Shown here one piece after another: positions 45,995-55,438 of a DNA stretch of 64,000 nt. The stretch is from Catellatospora tritici. GTDB taxonomy: Bacteria > Actinomycetota > Actinomycetes > Mycobacteriales > Micromonosporaceae. The translations under genes and the position numbers were made by a program. Position 1 is the stretch's first letter. Each line of letters starts with the position of its first letter. The notes beneath the pieces were generated by a model. That model was not told the origin of the DNA and did no database searches. It saw only the letters and a list, made by a program, of their open reading frames with translations. The DNA lies in contig NZ_JAHRCY010000011.1 in NCBI RefSeq assembly GCF_019083965.1, positions 1-64,000 on the forward strand. Reading direction: 5' to 3'.

Positions 45995-47346
45995 CAATCA
46001 TCCTGCGTTACGCGGCTCGCAGCGACCGCGGTCTCATCCGGGACGGAAACCAAGACTCCGTCTACGCCGGACCGCGGCTGCTTGCCGTCGCGGACGGCAT
46101 GGGTGGCATGGCCGCCGGCGACGTCGCCAGCAACATCGTCATCGGGGCCATGGCCCCGCTCGACGAGGACGTCCCCGGCGACGCGATCGTCGACTCGCTG
46201 CGGTCGGCGGTCAACCTGGCCAACCAGCAGCTGCGCGACACCGTGGACGCCAACCCTCATCTGGAGGGCATGGGCACCACGCTGACCGCGATGCTGTTCA
46301 CCGGCTCCAAGCTGGGGATGGCCCACATCGGCGACTCGCGTGCGTACCTGCTGCGCGACGGCGAGTTCACCCAGATCACCAAGGACGACACGTACGTCCA
46401 GATGCTGGTGGACGAGGGCCGGATCAGCGCCGAGGAGGCGAGCAGCCACCCGCAGCGGTCGCTGCTCACCCGGGCCATGGACGGCCGCGACATCGAGCCG
46501 GAGTACTCGGTGCGTCCCGTGCACAACGGCGACCGCTACCTGATCTGCTCCGACGGACTGTCCGGCGTGGTGAGCGCCGAGACCATCGGCCAGACCATGC
46601 GGGAGTACGTCGACCCGCAGGCCTGCGTCGAGCGCCTGATCGCCCTCGCCCTGCGCGGCGGCGGCCCCGACAACATCACCGTGATCATCGCTGACGCCAC
46701 CGACGAGGACATCGTCGAGCAGGCGCCGGTGGTGGGCGGTGCGGCGGCCCGCGACCGCGGCAACAGCTCCGAGGGCCAGGTCGAGTCGACCCCGGCCGCG
46801 CGTGCCTCTGCCCTGACCTCCTCGCCGCGCCCGTCGGCGCCCGAGCCGCCGGCCCCGCAGGCCGAGCCGAGCCCGCGCGCCGCCCGGCACCCGGTCCGGA
46901 CGACCCTGCTGGTCGTCGTGCTGCTGGGTCTGCTCGGCGGCGGGTTGTGGCTGGCCTGGCAGTACACCCAGACGCGCTACTACATCGGGGCGACCGAGAC
47001 CGGCCAGATCGCGATCTTCCGCGGCGTGCCGGGCCAGATCGCCGGATTCGACCTGTCCGAGGTGCGCGAGGTCAGCCAGACCAGTCTGGACGATCTCACC
47101 GCGCTCGCCCAGGAGCAGGTGCGCAAGGGCATCCAGGCCGACAACGAGGCCGACGCCCGAGCCCGCCTGGACGACCTGATCCGCGACGATCCGTCGAATA
47201 TGAACATCCTGCCCACCTGCCCACCGTCGGCGAGCCCGTCGCCGTCGCCGTCCCCGTCGGTCTCGGGCACACCCGCCCCGACGGCCAGCGCCACCACGCC
47301 GAACGAGCCCGTGGTGCCCAGCCCGGTCCCGTGCCGGTCGAATTGA
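45991..47346 (+). CDS. pstP: PstP: PP2C-type Ser/Thr phosphatase
   Basis: The 451-residue protein has PP2C motifs GNQDSVY, VADGMGGMAAGD, IGDSRAYLLRDG, LICSDGLSG and GGGPDNITVI (metal-binding Asp residues), covering about 1-235. A Pro/Ala-rich juxtamembrane region, one helix at about 310-330 and a roughly 110-residue outer domain ending in a Ser/Pro tail follow. It reverses phosphorylation by PknA/PknB of kinases, FHA proteins and wall enzymes. ATG 45991 overlaps the fhaB stop (ATGA). Confidence 0.95.
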   Translation: MTIILRYAARSDRGLIRDGNQDSVYAGPRLLAVADGMGGMAAGDVASNIVIGAMAPLDEDVPGDAIVDSLRSAVNLANQQLRDTVDANPHLEGMGTTLTAMLFTGSKLGMAHIGDSRAYLLRDGEFTQITKDDTYVQMLVDEGRISAEEASSHPQRSLLTRAMDGRDIEPEYSVRPVHNGDRYLICSDGLSGVVSAETIGQTMREYVDPQACVERLIALALRGGGPDNITVIIADATDEDIVEQAPVVGGAAARDRGNSSEGQVESTPAARASALTSSPRPSAPEPPAPQAEPSPRAARHPVRTTLLVVVLLGLLGGGLWLAWQYTQTRYYIGATETGQIAIFRGVPGQIAGFDLSEVREVSQTSLDDLTALAQEQVRKGIQADNEADARARLDDLIRDDPSNMNILPTCPPSASPSPSPSPSVSGTPAPTASATTPNEPVVPSPVPCRSN

Positions 47347-47359
47347 GCCTGAGGACATA

Positions 47360-48811
47360 GTGACCACCCCTCACACCGCTCCTCCTGTGACCGCGCCGGA
47401 CACCCCGGTCGAGACCGCGTCGCGCTTTCCGCGCCTGGACGCGGCGGCCGCCCGTGCCCGCCGCACCGAACTGTGGCTGCTGCTGCTGGGCATGGCGCTC
47501 GTCGCCGCGTACCTGGCGATGGTCGAGGCGAACATGCTCGACCGGGTCACCATGGACTTCTGGTATCCGGCCGGGGTGCTGACGGCGGTCTTCCTGGCCC
47601 TGCACGTGGTCATCCGGCTGCGCGCGCCGTACGCCGACCCGGTGCTGGTCCCGGCGGTGGCCCTGCTCAACGGCCTCGGTGTGGGCTTCCTGCGCCGCCT
47701 GGACCTGGGCCGGGCCAAGGCGTCCGAACGCGTCGACCTGGCGATCTTCGCCGGTGACGGCGGCAAGCAGCTGCTCTGGACGCTGATCGCGGTGACCGGG
47801 GCGGCGGTGCTGCTGTGGTTCGTCCGCGACCACCGCTCGATCTCGAAGTACGCTTTCACGCTCGGCCTGGGCGGCATCGTGCTGGTGATGCTGCCCGCGG
47901 TGCTGCCCGGCAGCATCTCCGAGGTCAACAACGCCAAGCTGTGGATCCGGTTCGGCGGCTTCTTCGCGATCCAGCCCGGCGAGTTCGCCAAGCTGGCCCT
48001 GCTCTCCTTCTTCGCGTACTACCTGGTGCGCAAGCGGGAGGTGCTCGCGCTGGCCAGCCGCCGCATCCTGGGCATCGACTTCCCGCGCGGGCGCGACCTG
48101 GGCCCGGTCATCGTGGTCTGGGCGATGAGCCTCCTGGTTCTCGTCTTCGAGAAGGACCTGGGCACCTCGCTGCTGTACTTCGGCATGTTCGTGGTGACGC
48201 TCTACGTCGCCACCGAGCGGGTCAGCTGGCTCATCATCGGTCTGCTGCTCTTCTTCGGCGGCGCGGTGCTGGCGTACGTGCTGGCCGGCATGGTCGGCGG
48301 CCCGTTCACCAACTTCGGGCAGCGCGTCGACATCTGGCTCGACCCCTTCGCCGACCCGTACCGGCGCGGCTACCAGTTGGTGCAGTCGCTGCTCGGCCTG
48401 GGCACCGGCGGCCTGTTCGGCACCGGCCCCGGCGCGGGCAACCCGCTGCAGGTGCCCGAGGTGCGCAACGACTTCATCTTCGCGGGCATGGGTGAGGAGA
48501 TCGGCCTGTTCGGCCTCACCGCCCTGCTGGTCATGTACCTGCTCGTGGTCGAGCGCGGCATCCGCGCGGGCCTGGCGGTGCGCGACTCCTTCGGCAAGCT
48601 GCTCGCGGGTGGCCTGGCGTTCACGCTCGGCCTGCAGGTCTTCGTGATCATCGGAGGTATCAGCAAGCTGATCCCGCTGACGGGTCAGACCACGCCGTTC
48701 CTGTCCGCGGGCGGCTCGTCACTGGTGGCCAACTGGTTGCTGGTGGCGCTCATCCTGCGCATCTCCGATGCGGCCCGAACCCCCGCCGTGACTGGAGGTG
48801 CTCGCCGGTGA
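47360..48811 (+). CDS. rodA: RodA/FtsW-type peptidoglycan glycosyltransferase (SEDS)
   Basis: The 483-residue protein has about 12 hydrophobic segments. SEDS signatures include FEKDLGTSLLYFGMF (the conserved Asp region), GYQLVQSLLGLGTGGLFG and FIFAGMGEEIGLFGLTALL. It polymerises lipid II into glycan strands together with the class B PBP next to it. The position between pstP and pbpA matches RodA in other actinobacteria. GTG 47360 is used; its stop overlaps the pbpA start. Confidence 0.95.
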   Translation: MTTPHTAPPVTAPDTPVETASRFPRLDAAAARARRTELWLLLLGMALVAAYLAMVEANMLDRVTMDFWYPAGVLTAVFLALHVVIRLRAPYADPVLVPAVALLNGLGVGFLRRLDLGRAKASERVDLAIFAGDGGKQLLWTLIAVTGAAVLLWFVRDHRSISKYAFTLGLGGIVLVMLPAVLPGSISEVNNAKLWIRFGGFFAIQPGEFAKLALLSFFAYYLVRKREVLALASRRILGIDFPRGRDLGPVIVVWAMSLLVLVFEKDLGTSLLYFGMFVVTLYVATERVSWLIIGLLLFFGGAVLAYVLAGMVGGPFTNFGQRVDIWLDPFADPYRRGYQLVQSLLGLGTGGLFGTGPGAGNPLQVPEVRNDFIFAGMGEEIGLFGLTALLVMYLLVVERGIRAGLAVRDSFGKLLAGGLAFTLGLQVFVIIGGISKLIPLTGQTTPFLSAGGSSLVANWLLVALILRISDAARTPAVTGGARR

Positions 48812-50316
48812 ACGCCCCTCTGCGTCGTGTCGGTGTCGTCGTGATGGTGCTGTTCGGCCTGCTCTTCGCCAACCTGAACTGGGTCCAGGCGTACAAGGGC
48901 AACGACTACCGGACCAGCCAGTACAACGGCCGCGTGCAGATCGACGAGTACGACCGCCAGCGCGGCTTCATCATGGCCGGCGGCAAGGAGGTCGCGCTCA
49001 GCAAGGAGACCGAGGACAACCTCAAGTACCTGCGCACCTACCCCAACGGGCCGGCGTACGCGCACGTGCTGGGGTACAAGCCGGTCAACGGCGCGGCCAC
49101 GGGTATCGAGCAGATGGAGAACGACTTCCTCGCCGGCACCTCGGACAAGCTGTTCGCCGACCGGCTGCGGGACATGTTCACCGGTGAGCACACCGCGGGC
49201 GGCAACGTCATGCTGACCCTGTCGCGCACGGCGCAGGAGACGGCGTACAAGGAGCTGACCAACAACCGCAACGGCGCGAAAGTGGGCGCGGTCGTCGCGC
49301 TCGACCCGACGACCGGCGCGGTGCTGGCGATGGTCTCCATGCCGAGCTTCGACCCGAACCCGCTGGTGCAGCACAGCGACAGCAAGGCCTCCAGCGCGTA
49401 CGACACGCTCAACAACCGGGCGGACAAGCCGCTGCTGAACCGGGCCACGCAGGAGCGCTGGCCCCCGGCGTCCACGTTCAAGGTGATGGTCTCGGCGGCC
49501 GCGCTCGGCAACGGTGCGAACCCGGAGACGCTGGTGGAGGCGGGCCCGACGTACCAGGCGCCCGGCACCACGCACGTGATCAAGAACTCGCACGCGGACG
49601 TGTGCCCCGACGACAAGATCACTTTGAAGCAGGCGCTCACCGTCTCCTGCAACACTGCGTTCGCGCGGCTGGGGGTCGAGCTCGGCGCGCAGCAGCTCAC
49701 CGACACGGTGAAGGCGTTCGGCTTCTACGACGACGAGCTGCGGGTGGGCAACCTGTCGACGCTGGACAAGGCGCCGCGGGTGGCTGAGAGCGTGACCGGT
49801 CCGCTGACCACCTCGTCGGGCGGGGACGACAAGCCGACCATCGCCATCTCGTCCATCGGCCAGGCCGAGGTCAAGATGACGCCGATGCAGGGCGCGCTGA
49901 TCGCCTCGTCGATCGCGAACGACTGCTCGCAGATGCGGCCGTACCTGGTGGACCAGCTGGTCGGGCCGGACCTGACCTCGAAGCTCTACGTGGCCTCGCC
50001 CAAGGAGCTTCGCCGGACCTGCACCTCGACCGTCGCCGGTCAGCTGCGGGAGATGATGGTCAGTGTCGTCGAGAACGGCACCGGCAAGAAGGCGCAGATC
50101 GACGGATACGTGGTCGGCGGCAAGACCGGCACGGCCGAGAACGATGAGGATGCGAAGTCGCACGGCTGGTTCATCGGATTCGCGATGAAGGATGGTCGGC
50201 CGGTCGCGGCGGTGGCGGTGTTCCTGGAGAATGCCGGCAAGGGCGGCAGTGGCGAGGCCGCTCGTATTGCGGGACAGGTCATGCGTGGTGTGATCGCGGA
50301 CAAGGGTGGCAAGTGA
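48808..50316 (+). CDS. pbpA: PbpA: class B penicillin-binding protein
   Basis: The 502-residue protein has an N-terminal anchor helix (VGVVVMVLFGLLFANLNW), a pedestal domain, and a transpeptidase domain with STFK (Ser near 222), SCN (near 280) and KTGT (near 439). It cross-links peptide stems and pairs with the SEDS protein encoded just before. GTG 48808 overlaps the rodA stop. TGATG couples it to pknA. Confidence 0.95.
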   Translation: MNAPLRRVGVVVMVLFGLLFANLNWVQAYKGNDYRTSQYNGRVQIDEYDRQRGFIMAGGKEVALSKETEDNLKYLRTYPNGPAYAHVLGYKPVNGAATGIEQMENDFLAGTSDKLFADRLRDMFTGEHTAGGNVMLTLSRTAQETAYKELTNNRNGAKVGAVVALDPTTGAVLAMVSMPSFDPNPLVQHSDSKASSAYDTLNNRADKPLLNRATQERWPPASTFKVMVSAAALGNGANPETLVEAGPTYQAPGTTHVIKNSHADVCPDDKITLKQALTVSCNTAFARLGVELGAQQLTDTVKAFGFYDDELRVGNLSTLDKAPRVAESVTGPLTTSSGGDDKPTIAISSIGQAEVKMTPMQGALIASSIANDCSQMRPYLVDQLVGPDLTSKLYVASPKELRRTCTSTVAGQLREMMVSVVENGTGKKAQIDGYVVGGKTGTAENDEDAKSHGWFIGFAMKDGRPVAAVAVFLENAGKGGSGEAARIAGQVMRGVIADKGGK

Positions 50317-51566
50317 TGGTCTCCCCGGGCACGCTCCTTAGCGGCCGTTACCGCATCGACGAGCGGATCGCGTCGGGCGGCATGGGCGACGTGTGGCGCG
50401 GCACCGACACGGTGCTCGACCGCGAGGTCGCCATCAAGGTGATGCTGACGGCTCTGCTGGAGGAGCCGAACTTCGTCGAACGCTTCAAGGCCGAGGCCCG
50501 CACGATGGCCACGGTCAACCACCCCGGCGTGGTCCGGGTGTACGACTTCGGCATGGACCAGGTCGCGTACCTGATCATGGAGTACATCGAGGGTGACCCG
50601 CTGGGGCGCACCCTCAACAAGTTCGGTCGGCTCACCGCGGCCCGGACCATGCTGCTGGTGGCGCAGGCCGCCGACGCGCTGCAGGCCGCGCACGAGAAGG
50701 GCATCGTGCACCGGGACGTAAAGCCCGGCAACCTGCTGGTGCGCCCCAACGGCACGCTGGTGCTCACCGACTTCGGCATCGCCCGCTCGGCCGCGGCCGG
50801 GCAGCTCACCGCCACTGGCGCGGTGATGGGCACGGCCTCCTACCTGGCGCCCGAGCAGGCCTCGGGGGTGGGTGCCTCGGCCTCGTCCGACATCTACTCG
50901 CTGGGCGTCGTGGCGTACCAGTGCCTCACCGGCAACCGGCCCTACGACGGCGACACCCCCATCGAGATCGCGATGAAGCACGTGAACGGCACCCCGCCGC
51001 CGCTGCCGAACGAGATCCCGCCGGTGGTGCGCCAGATCGTGCAGCGGGCGATGGCCAAGGAGCCGGCGAAGCGCTGGCCGTCCGCGGCCTCTTTCGCCGA
51101 GGCGGCCCGGCAGGCGGGCAATGCGCTCAACCAGAGCGGCCCCACGCTGCCGATGCAGCCCGTGGCGGCGACCCCGGTCGGGGCGCGCCCGGTCAGCCCC
51201 GGTGGCCGTCCCGTCAGCCCCGCCCAGCCCGCCGCGGGCGGGTACCGGCCGGGAGCCGCGCAGGTCCCGGCCTCGGCCGCGCCGAAATCACCCGCGCAGC
51301 GGCCGATCTCGGCACCGCCTCCCGTCGTTGAGCGCAGTGGCGGGAAGACCGCTCTGATCGTCATCCTGGTGGTGCTGGGCATGCTGGGTGTGCTGGCCTG
51401 CGCCGGCTACCTCGGCTACAAGGCGAGGAAGGCGCAGAACCAGGGCAACGGGTCGCGGGCCGGTTCCGCGTATTCGGAACAGGTCACACTTTCAGCTGCG
51501 GGTTGGCTGAACCGAGCCGACCAGGTGAGCATGGACCAGATGATCGAAGGACGACGTACGCGATGA
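50316..51566 (+). CDS. pknA: PknA-type Ser/Thr protein kinase
   Basis: The 416-residue protein has a Hanks kinase domain at about 10-270: glycine loop IASGGMGDVWRG, VAIKVML, HRDVKPGN, TDFGIAR, APEQASG. A Pro/Ala-rich linker, one membrane helix near 345-365 (ALIVILVVLGMLGVLACAGY) and only about 45 outer residues follow, with no PASTA domains, as expected for PknA. It phosphorylates division and wall proteins. GTG 50313 is an alternative start; TGATG overlap with pbpA favours 50316. Confidence 0.94.
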   Translation: MVSPGTLLSGRYRIDERIASGGMGDVWRGTDTVLDREVAIKVMLTALLEEPNFVERFKAEARTMATVNHPGVVRVYDFGMDQVAYLIMEYIEGDPLGRTLNKFGRLTAARTMLLVAQAADALQAAHEKGIVHRDVKPGNLLVRPNGTLVLTDFGIARSAAAGQLTATGAVMGTASYLAPEQASGVGASASSDIYSLGVVAYQCLTGNRPYDGDTPIEIAMKHVNGTPPPLPNEIPPVVRQIVQRAMAKEPAKRWPSAASFAEAARQAGNALNQSGPTLPMQPVAATPVGARPVSPGGRPVSPAQPAAGGYRPGAAQVPASAAPKSPAQRPISAPPPVVERSGGKTALIVILVVLGMLGVLACAGYLGYKARKAQNQGNGSRAGSAYSEQVTLSAAGWLNRADQVSMDQMIEGRRTR

Positions 51567-53266
51567 ACGCGCAGGCGCGCCTGCTTGGCGGCAGGTACCA
51601 GGTCGGCGAACTGCTCGGCTATGGCGGCATGGCGGAGGTGCACCGTGGCCGCGACTTGCGGCTCGGCCGTGACGTGGCGATCAAGATGCTGCGTACCGAT
51701 CTGGCCCGGGACGCGACGTTCCAGATGCGGTTCCGGCGCGAGGCGCAGAACGCCGCCGCGCTGAACCACCCGGCCATCGTGGCCGTGTACGACACCGGCG
51801 AGGAGCGCGCGCCCACGGGCGAGGTGCTGCCCTACATCGTCATGGAGTTCGTGGCCGGGCACACCCTCAAGGAGGTGCTGGCCGCCGAGGGCCGGATGGT
51901 GCCGCGCCGCGCTCTGGAGATCACCGCGGACATCTGCGCGGCGCTGGACTTCAGCCACCGCCACGGCATCATCCACCGCGACATCAAGCCCGGCAACGTC
52001 ATGTTCACGCCGAATGCCCAGGTCAAGGTCATGGACTTCGGTATCGCGCGGGCACTGGCCTCCGGTGCGACGACCATGACGCAGACCTCCGCCGTGATCG
52101 GCACCGCGCAGTACCTCTCCCCGGAGCAGGCGCGCGGCGAGCAGGTCGACGCCCGCTCGGACGTGTACGCGGCCGGCTGTGTGCTGTTCGAGCTGCTCTG
52201 CGGCCACCCGCCGTTCGTGGGTGACTCCCCGGTGGCGGTCGCCTACCAGCACGTACGGGAGGAGCCGCCCGCGCCGAGCCAGAGCAATCGCGACGTCACC
52301 CCCGACGTCGACGCGGTCGTACTCAAGGCGCTGTCGAAGAACCCGGCCAACCGCTACCAGTCCGCCGGTGAGATGCGTGCCGACCTGCTGCGCGCCGCCG
52401 CGGGCCGTCCCGTGCTGGCCACCCCGGTGCTGCGCGAGGACCAGACGGTGCCGATGACGGCGCCCGCGCGCACCGGCGGCCGTAACACGTCGCCGGCCCG
52501 GGTCGGCGACGCCCGCCGCCGCCGCGCCTCCGGCTGGGTCATCGCGACCCTGACCGCGCTGGGCGTGCTGGCCGTGGTGGCGCTGACGGCCGGCCTGATC
52601 CTGGCGAACCGGCCCAAGGAGGTGAACGTGCCCAACGTGGTCGGCAAGACTCAGGCGGATGCCCAGAAGTTGATCGTCGCCCAGGGCCTGCGGTGGAAGC
52701 TGGGCAACCCGATCTCCAACTCGACCTGTGCCAAGGACACCGTGGCCCAGCAGAGCCCGGAGCAGGGACAGACGGTTCAGGAGAACGCTGAGGTCACGTT
52801 CAGCATCTGCGGTGGGAAGCCGACCACGGAGGTGCCGTCGCTGGTGGGCTTGACCAAGGACGACGCGCTGTCCCAGCTGCAGCGCGCGAACCTGGTGGCC
52901 AACGTCCAGGAGGAGCCGAGCATTCAGCCCGCCAACACCGTGACCAGGTCGGACCCGGCCAGCGGGACGTCTCTGGAGGTGGGCTCGACGGTCACTGTGT
53001 TCATCTCGAAGGGTGACCTGGTCAAGGTCCCCGGCGTGGTGGACAAGCCCGTGGACCAGGCCGTCGCGGCCCTGGAACTCGCCGGGTTCAAGCCGAAGAT
53101 CGTTTACGCCACGACCACCGACGCGGATCATGACGGCACGGTCAAGACCCAGGACCCGGGTGCGGGCATCCTGAAGCCGAAGGACTCCACGGTCACGATC
53201 GTGGTGTGGAAGCTGGAGGAGGCGCCGCCGCCCAGCCCGTCGGCATCCGCGTCGCCGCCCGCCTGA
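51563..53266 (+). CDS. pknB: PknB-type Ser/Thr protein kinase with three PASTA domains
   Basis: The 567-residue protein has a kinase domain at about 10-275 (LGYGGMAEVHRGRD, VAIKMLR, HRDIKPGN, MDFGIARA), a linker, a membrane helix near 330-350, then PASTA 1 (VNVPNVVGKTQADAQKLIV), PASTA 2 (TEVPSLVGLTKDDALSQLQ) and PASTA 3 (VKVPGVVDKPVDQAVAALE). M. tuberculosis PknB has four, so one is missing or lost here. PASTA 1 has two Cys (STCAKDT, FSICGG). It senses muropeptides or lipid II and controls wall synthesis. ATG 51563 overlaps the pknA stop. Confidence 0.95.
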   Translation: MNAQARLLGGRYQVGELLGYGGMAEVHRGRDLRLGRDVAIKMLRTDLARDATFQMRFRREAQNAAALNHPAIVAVYDTGEERAPTGEVLPYIVMEFVAGHTLKEVLAAEGRMVPRRALEITADICAALDFSHRHGIIHRDIKPGNVMFTPNAQVKVMDFGIARALASGATTMTQTSAVIGTAQYLSPEQARGEQVDARSDVYAAGCVLFELLCGHPPFVGDSPVAVAYQHVREEPPAPSQSNRDVTPDVDAVVLKALSKNPANRYQSAGEMRADLLRAAAGRPVLATPVLREDQTVPMTAPARTGGRNTSPARVGDARRRRASGWVIATLTALGVLAVVALTAGLILANRPKEVNVPNVVGKTQADAQKLIVAQGLRWKLGNPISNSTCAKDTVAQQSPEQGQTVQENAEVTFSICGGKPTTEVPSLVGLTKDDALSQLQRANLVANVQEEPSIQPANTVTRSDPASGTSLEVGSTVTVFISKGDLVKVPGVVDKPVDQAVAALELAGFKPKIVYATTTDADHDGTVKTQDPGAGILKPKDSTVTIVVWKLEEAPPPSPSASASPPA

Positions 53267-53284
53267 CCCCTGGCCCGACGCATG

Positions 53285-53315
53285 ACGGCGCCTTCCCGCT
53301 TCGGGAGGGCGCCGT
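53285..53315. terminator. Bidirectional terminator after pknB
   Basis: A 14-bp stem (ACGGCGCCTTCCCG at 53285-53298 with 53302-53315, one wobble), loop CTT, then a short TT run, between convergent pknB and trpG. Confidence 0.85.
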
Positions 53316-53328
53316 TTCGCGTACGGCC

Positions 53329-53982
53329 TCAGCTCGTGAACGCGGCCAGCCGCCGCTGCTCCACCTCGGCGGCCAGCGCCGGTGCCCGATCCAGGGCCTC
53401 TGGCAGGCCGCACGAGGCCAGCCAGTTGGCCAGCAGCAGATGCCCGCCCTGGGTCAGCACCGCCTCGGGATGGAACTGCACCCCCTCGACGGCCAACTCC
53501 CGGTGCCGCATCGCCATCACCACCCCCGACTCGGTACGCGCGGTCACCTCGATCTCCGGGGGCAGCGTCTGCTCCGCGACGGCGAGGGAGTGGTAGCGGG
53601 TGGCGGTGAATGGGTCGGGCAGCCCGGCCAGCACCCCCACGCCCGTGTGGTGCACCTGCGAGGTCTTGCCGTGCAGCAGCTCCGGGGCGCGGACCACGGC
53701 CCCGCCGAAGGCCTGCCCGATGGCCTGGTGGCCCAGGCAGACCCCGAGCATCGGCAGGGTGCCGCCGTACGCCCGGATCAGGTCGAGGCAGATCCCGGCG
53801 TTGTCCGGCGTGCCGGGCCCCGGCGACAGCAGTACCGGAGCGTCGAATTTGCCGACCTCGTCGAGGCTGATCTCGTCGTTGCGGCGGACCTCGCAGTCCG
53901 CGCCGAGCTGCGCCAGGTACTGCACCAGGTTGTAGACGAACGAGTCGTAGTTGTCGATCACGAGCACGCGCACGCTGATCAC
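53329..53982 (-). CDS. trpG: Anthranilate/aminodeoxychorismate synthase component II (glutamine amidotransferase)
   Basis: The 217-residue class I glutamine amidotransferase has VLVIDNYDSFVYNLVQYL, the oxyanion region LSPGPGTPDNAG, nucleophile loop LGVCLGHQAIGQAFGG and the triad His/Glu in GVQFHPEAV. It supplies ammonia to component I for anthranilate or 4-amino-4-deoxychorismate. Sequence cannot separate TrpG from PabA; synteny with the M. tuberculosis gene next to pknB favours the trpG label. GTG 53982 overlaps the stop of the small membrane protein. Confidence 0.93.
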   Translation of the reverse strand: MISVRVLVIDNYDSFVYNLVQYLAQLGADCEVRRNDEISLDEVGKFDAPVLLSPGPGTPDNAGICLDLIRAYGGTLPMLGVCLGHQAIGQAFGGAVVRAPELLHGKTSQVHHTGVGVLAGLPDPFTATRYHSLAVAEQTLPPEIEVTARTESGVVMAMRHRELAVEGVQFHPEAVLTQGGHLLLANWLASCGLPEALDRAPALAAEVEQRRLAAFTS

Positions 53983-54254
53983 CCCGCGGGCAGAACCGCG
54001 GTCGCCGACGGGTCCGGTGTGCCGATCGGTGTGCCGGACGGCGTGACGGCCGAGGGACCCGGAGCCGGGTCCTCCACCTGCGAGTATCCGCTCTCGGGGT
54101 CGCCGACCTGCACGTCGTCGAAGGGCAGCAGCGGCTCGGCCCACGGGAAGATCACGTACCAGAGCAGGGCGCCGACGACGCCGAGCAGCAGCACCGAGCC
54201 GCCGAGCTTGCCGGGCAGGCCGAACGGGAGCTTGCGCCAGATCCAGGCGTACAT
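53979..54254 (-). CDS. Small membrane protein between sortase and trpG
   Basis: The 91-residue protein has one helix (LGGSVLLLGVVGALLWYVIF) after a basic start (YAWIWRKLPFGLPGK), then an outer acidic, Pro/Thr/Ser-rich tail. Both ends overlap neighbours by 4 bp (ATGA with the sortase gene, GTGA with trpG), so it is translated in a coupled operon. The function is unknown; similar short proteins occur at this position in related actinobacteria as far as I recall. Confidence 0.8.
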   Translation of the reverse strand: MYAWIWRKLPFGLPGKLGGSVLLLGVVGALLWYVIFPWAEPLLPFDDVQVGDPESGYSQVEDPAPGPSAVTPSGTPIGTPDPSATAVLPAG

Positions 54255-55423
54255 CAGGCACCGGCTCCCAGCTCGGCGGGCTGGCCGTCGGCGCGGGACT
54301 GCTCGGAGACGAGCGTCCCGTGGATGATCAGCCGCTGGTAGTTGTCGAACTTCGGATTGCAGGTGGTGAGCGTGATCAACTTTCCGGCGGTCAGGCCGGG
54401 CGGCGTCGGCCGCACCACCTCGACCGCGGTGGGCAGCACGATCCGCTGCTTGACGACCTCGTAGACGTACCACATCTCGGCGGTCTCCACGACGATGCGG
54501 TCACCGGGCTTGATCTGGTCGAGGTCCCAGAAGGTGGCCCGGTTGCGGTGGCCCGCCACGGAGAAGTTGCCCGGCTGGCCGGGCATGGCGCTGTTCGGGT
54601 AGTGGCCGGGGGCGTACCGGATGTCCTTCTGGGTCACGCCCTGCACCACCACCCAGTGCTTCTTCAGCTTGGGCAGGTAGAGCCGGGCCACGGCCTTGCC
54701 GGCCGCCGGTGGGGCCAGCGGCGCGGGGCTGGGCGCGGTCGACGGGGTCACGGTGGGGTTGTCCCAGGCCAGACCCTGCTCCAGCTCGCTCTGGTGGGCG
54801 TCGACGATGGCCGTCTTGCCCCAGACCTCGTACGCCGCGAACAGCAGGATGACCAGGCCGAACGTGATCATCAGCTCGCCGGTGCCGCGCAGCGTCGACC
54901 GGATCACCGAACCGACGGTCGTCCGCGTGTACTCCGCGTGGGCGCTGCGGTAGTTCTTCTCACCGGCGCGCACCGCCTTGACGGGCACCTGTGGGTCGCC
55001 GCCGCCCCAGCGCGGGCGCGGCGACGGCTTGGCGGGCGCCTCGTCCGGCGGGGGAGCGGGTGGCACCGCGCCGAGCAGGCCGGTCTCGTCGGTGGCCACG
55101 GCCCGACCGGTGGCTGTCGTCGGGGCGGGCCGGGCGATGCCCGAGCCGCCGATGCGGGGCAGCTGGGTGGTGGCGTCGGCGTCGACCGGGCGCGGCGGGG
55201 TCTGCTCGGTCGCCGAGGACCAGGACAGGGGCGTCTGGGGGCGCACGACCGGAAGCGCGGTCGTCGCGTCCGCCGACACGACCGGCAGCACCGTGGTGGC
55301 GTCCGCGGGGACGATCGGCAGCACGCTGGTGATGCTCGCGTCGGCGGGCAGGGCGTCGGCCACCACGCGGGGGAACGTGGTGGTCTCGTCGTCCTGGGGG
55401 TCCGGGGCGCGGTGCCTGCTCAT
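54254..55423 (-). CDS. Class E sortase
   Basis: The 389-residue protein has a long disordered cytoplasmic region (about 1-170) with repeats such as TSVLPIVPADATTVLPVVSA, a membrane helix at about 185-205 (ELMITFGLVILLFAAYEVWG), then the sortase barrel: FSVAGHRNRATFW (catalytic His), TLTTCNPKF (catalytic Cys) and YQRLIIHG (catalytic Arg). Class E sortases anchor proteins with LAxTG-type signals. No clear LAxTG substrate was seen in this window. The N-terminal Thr repeats could be kinase targets (inference). Confidence 0.92.
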   Translation of the reverse strand: MSRHRAPDPQDDETTTFPRVVADALPADASITSVLPIVPADATTVLPVVSADATTALPVVRPQTPLSWSSATEQTPPRPVDADATTQLPRIGGSGIARPAPTTATGRAVATDETGLLGAVPPAPPPDEAPAKPSPRPRWGGGDPQVPVKAVRAGEKNYRSAHAEYTRTTVGSVIRSTLRGTGELMITFGLVILLFAAYEVWGKTAIVDAHQSELEQGLAWDNPTVTPSTAPSPAPLAPPAAGKAVARLYLPKLKKHWVVVQGVTQKDIRYAPGHYPNSAMPGQPGNFSVAGHRNRATFWDLDQIKPGDRIVVETAEMWYVYEVVKQRIVLPTAVEVVRPTPPGLTAGKLITLTTCNPKFDNYQRLIIHGTLVSEQSRADGQPAELGAGA

Positions 55424-55438
55424 GTGTGTGTCTCTGCC

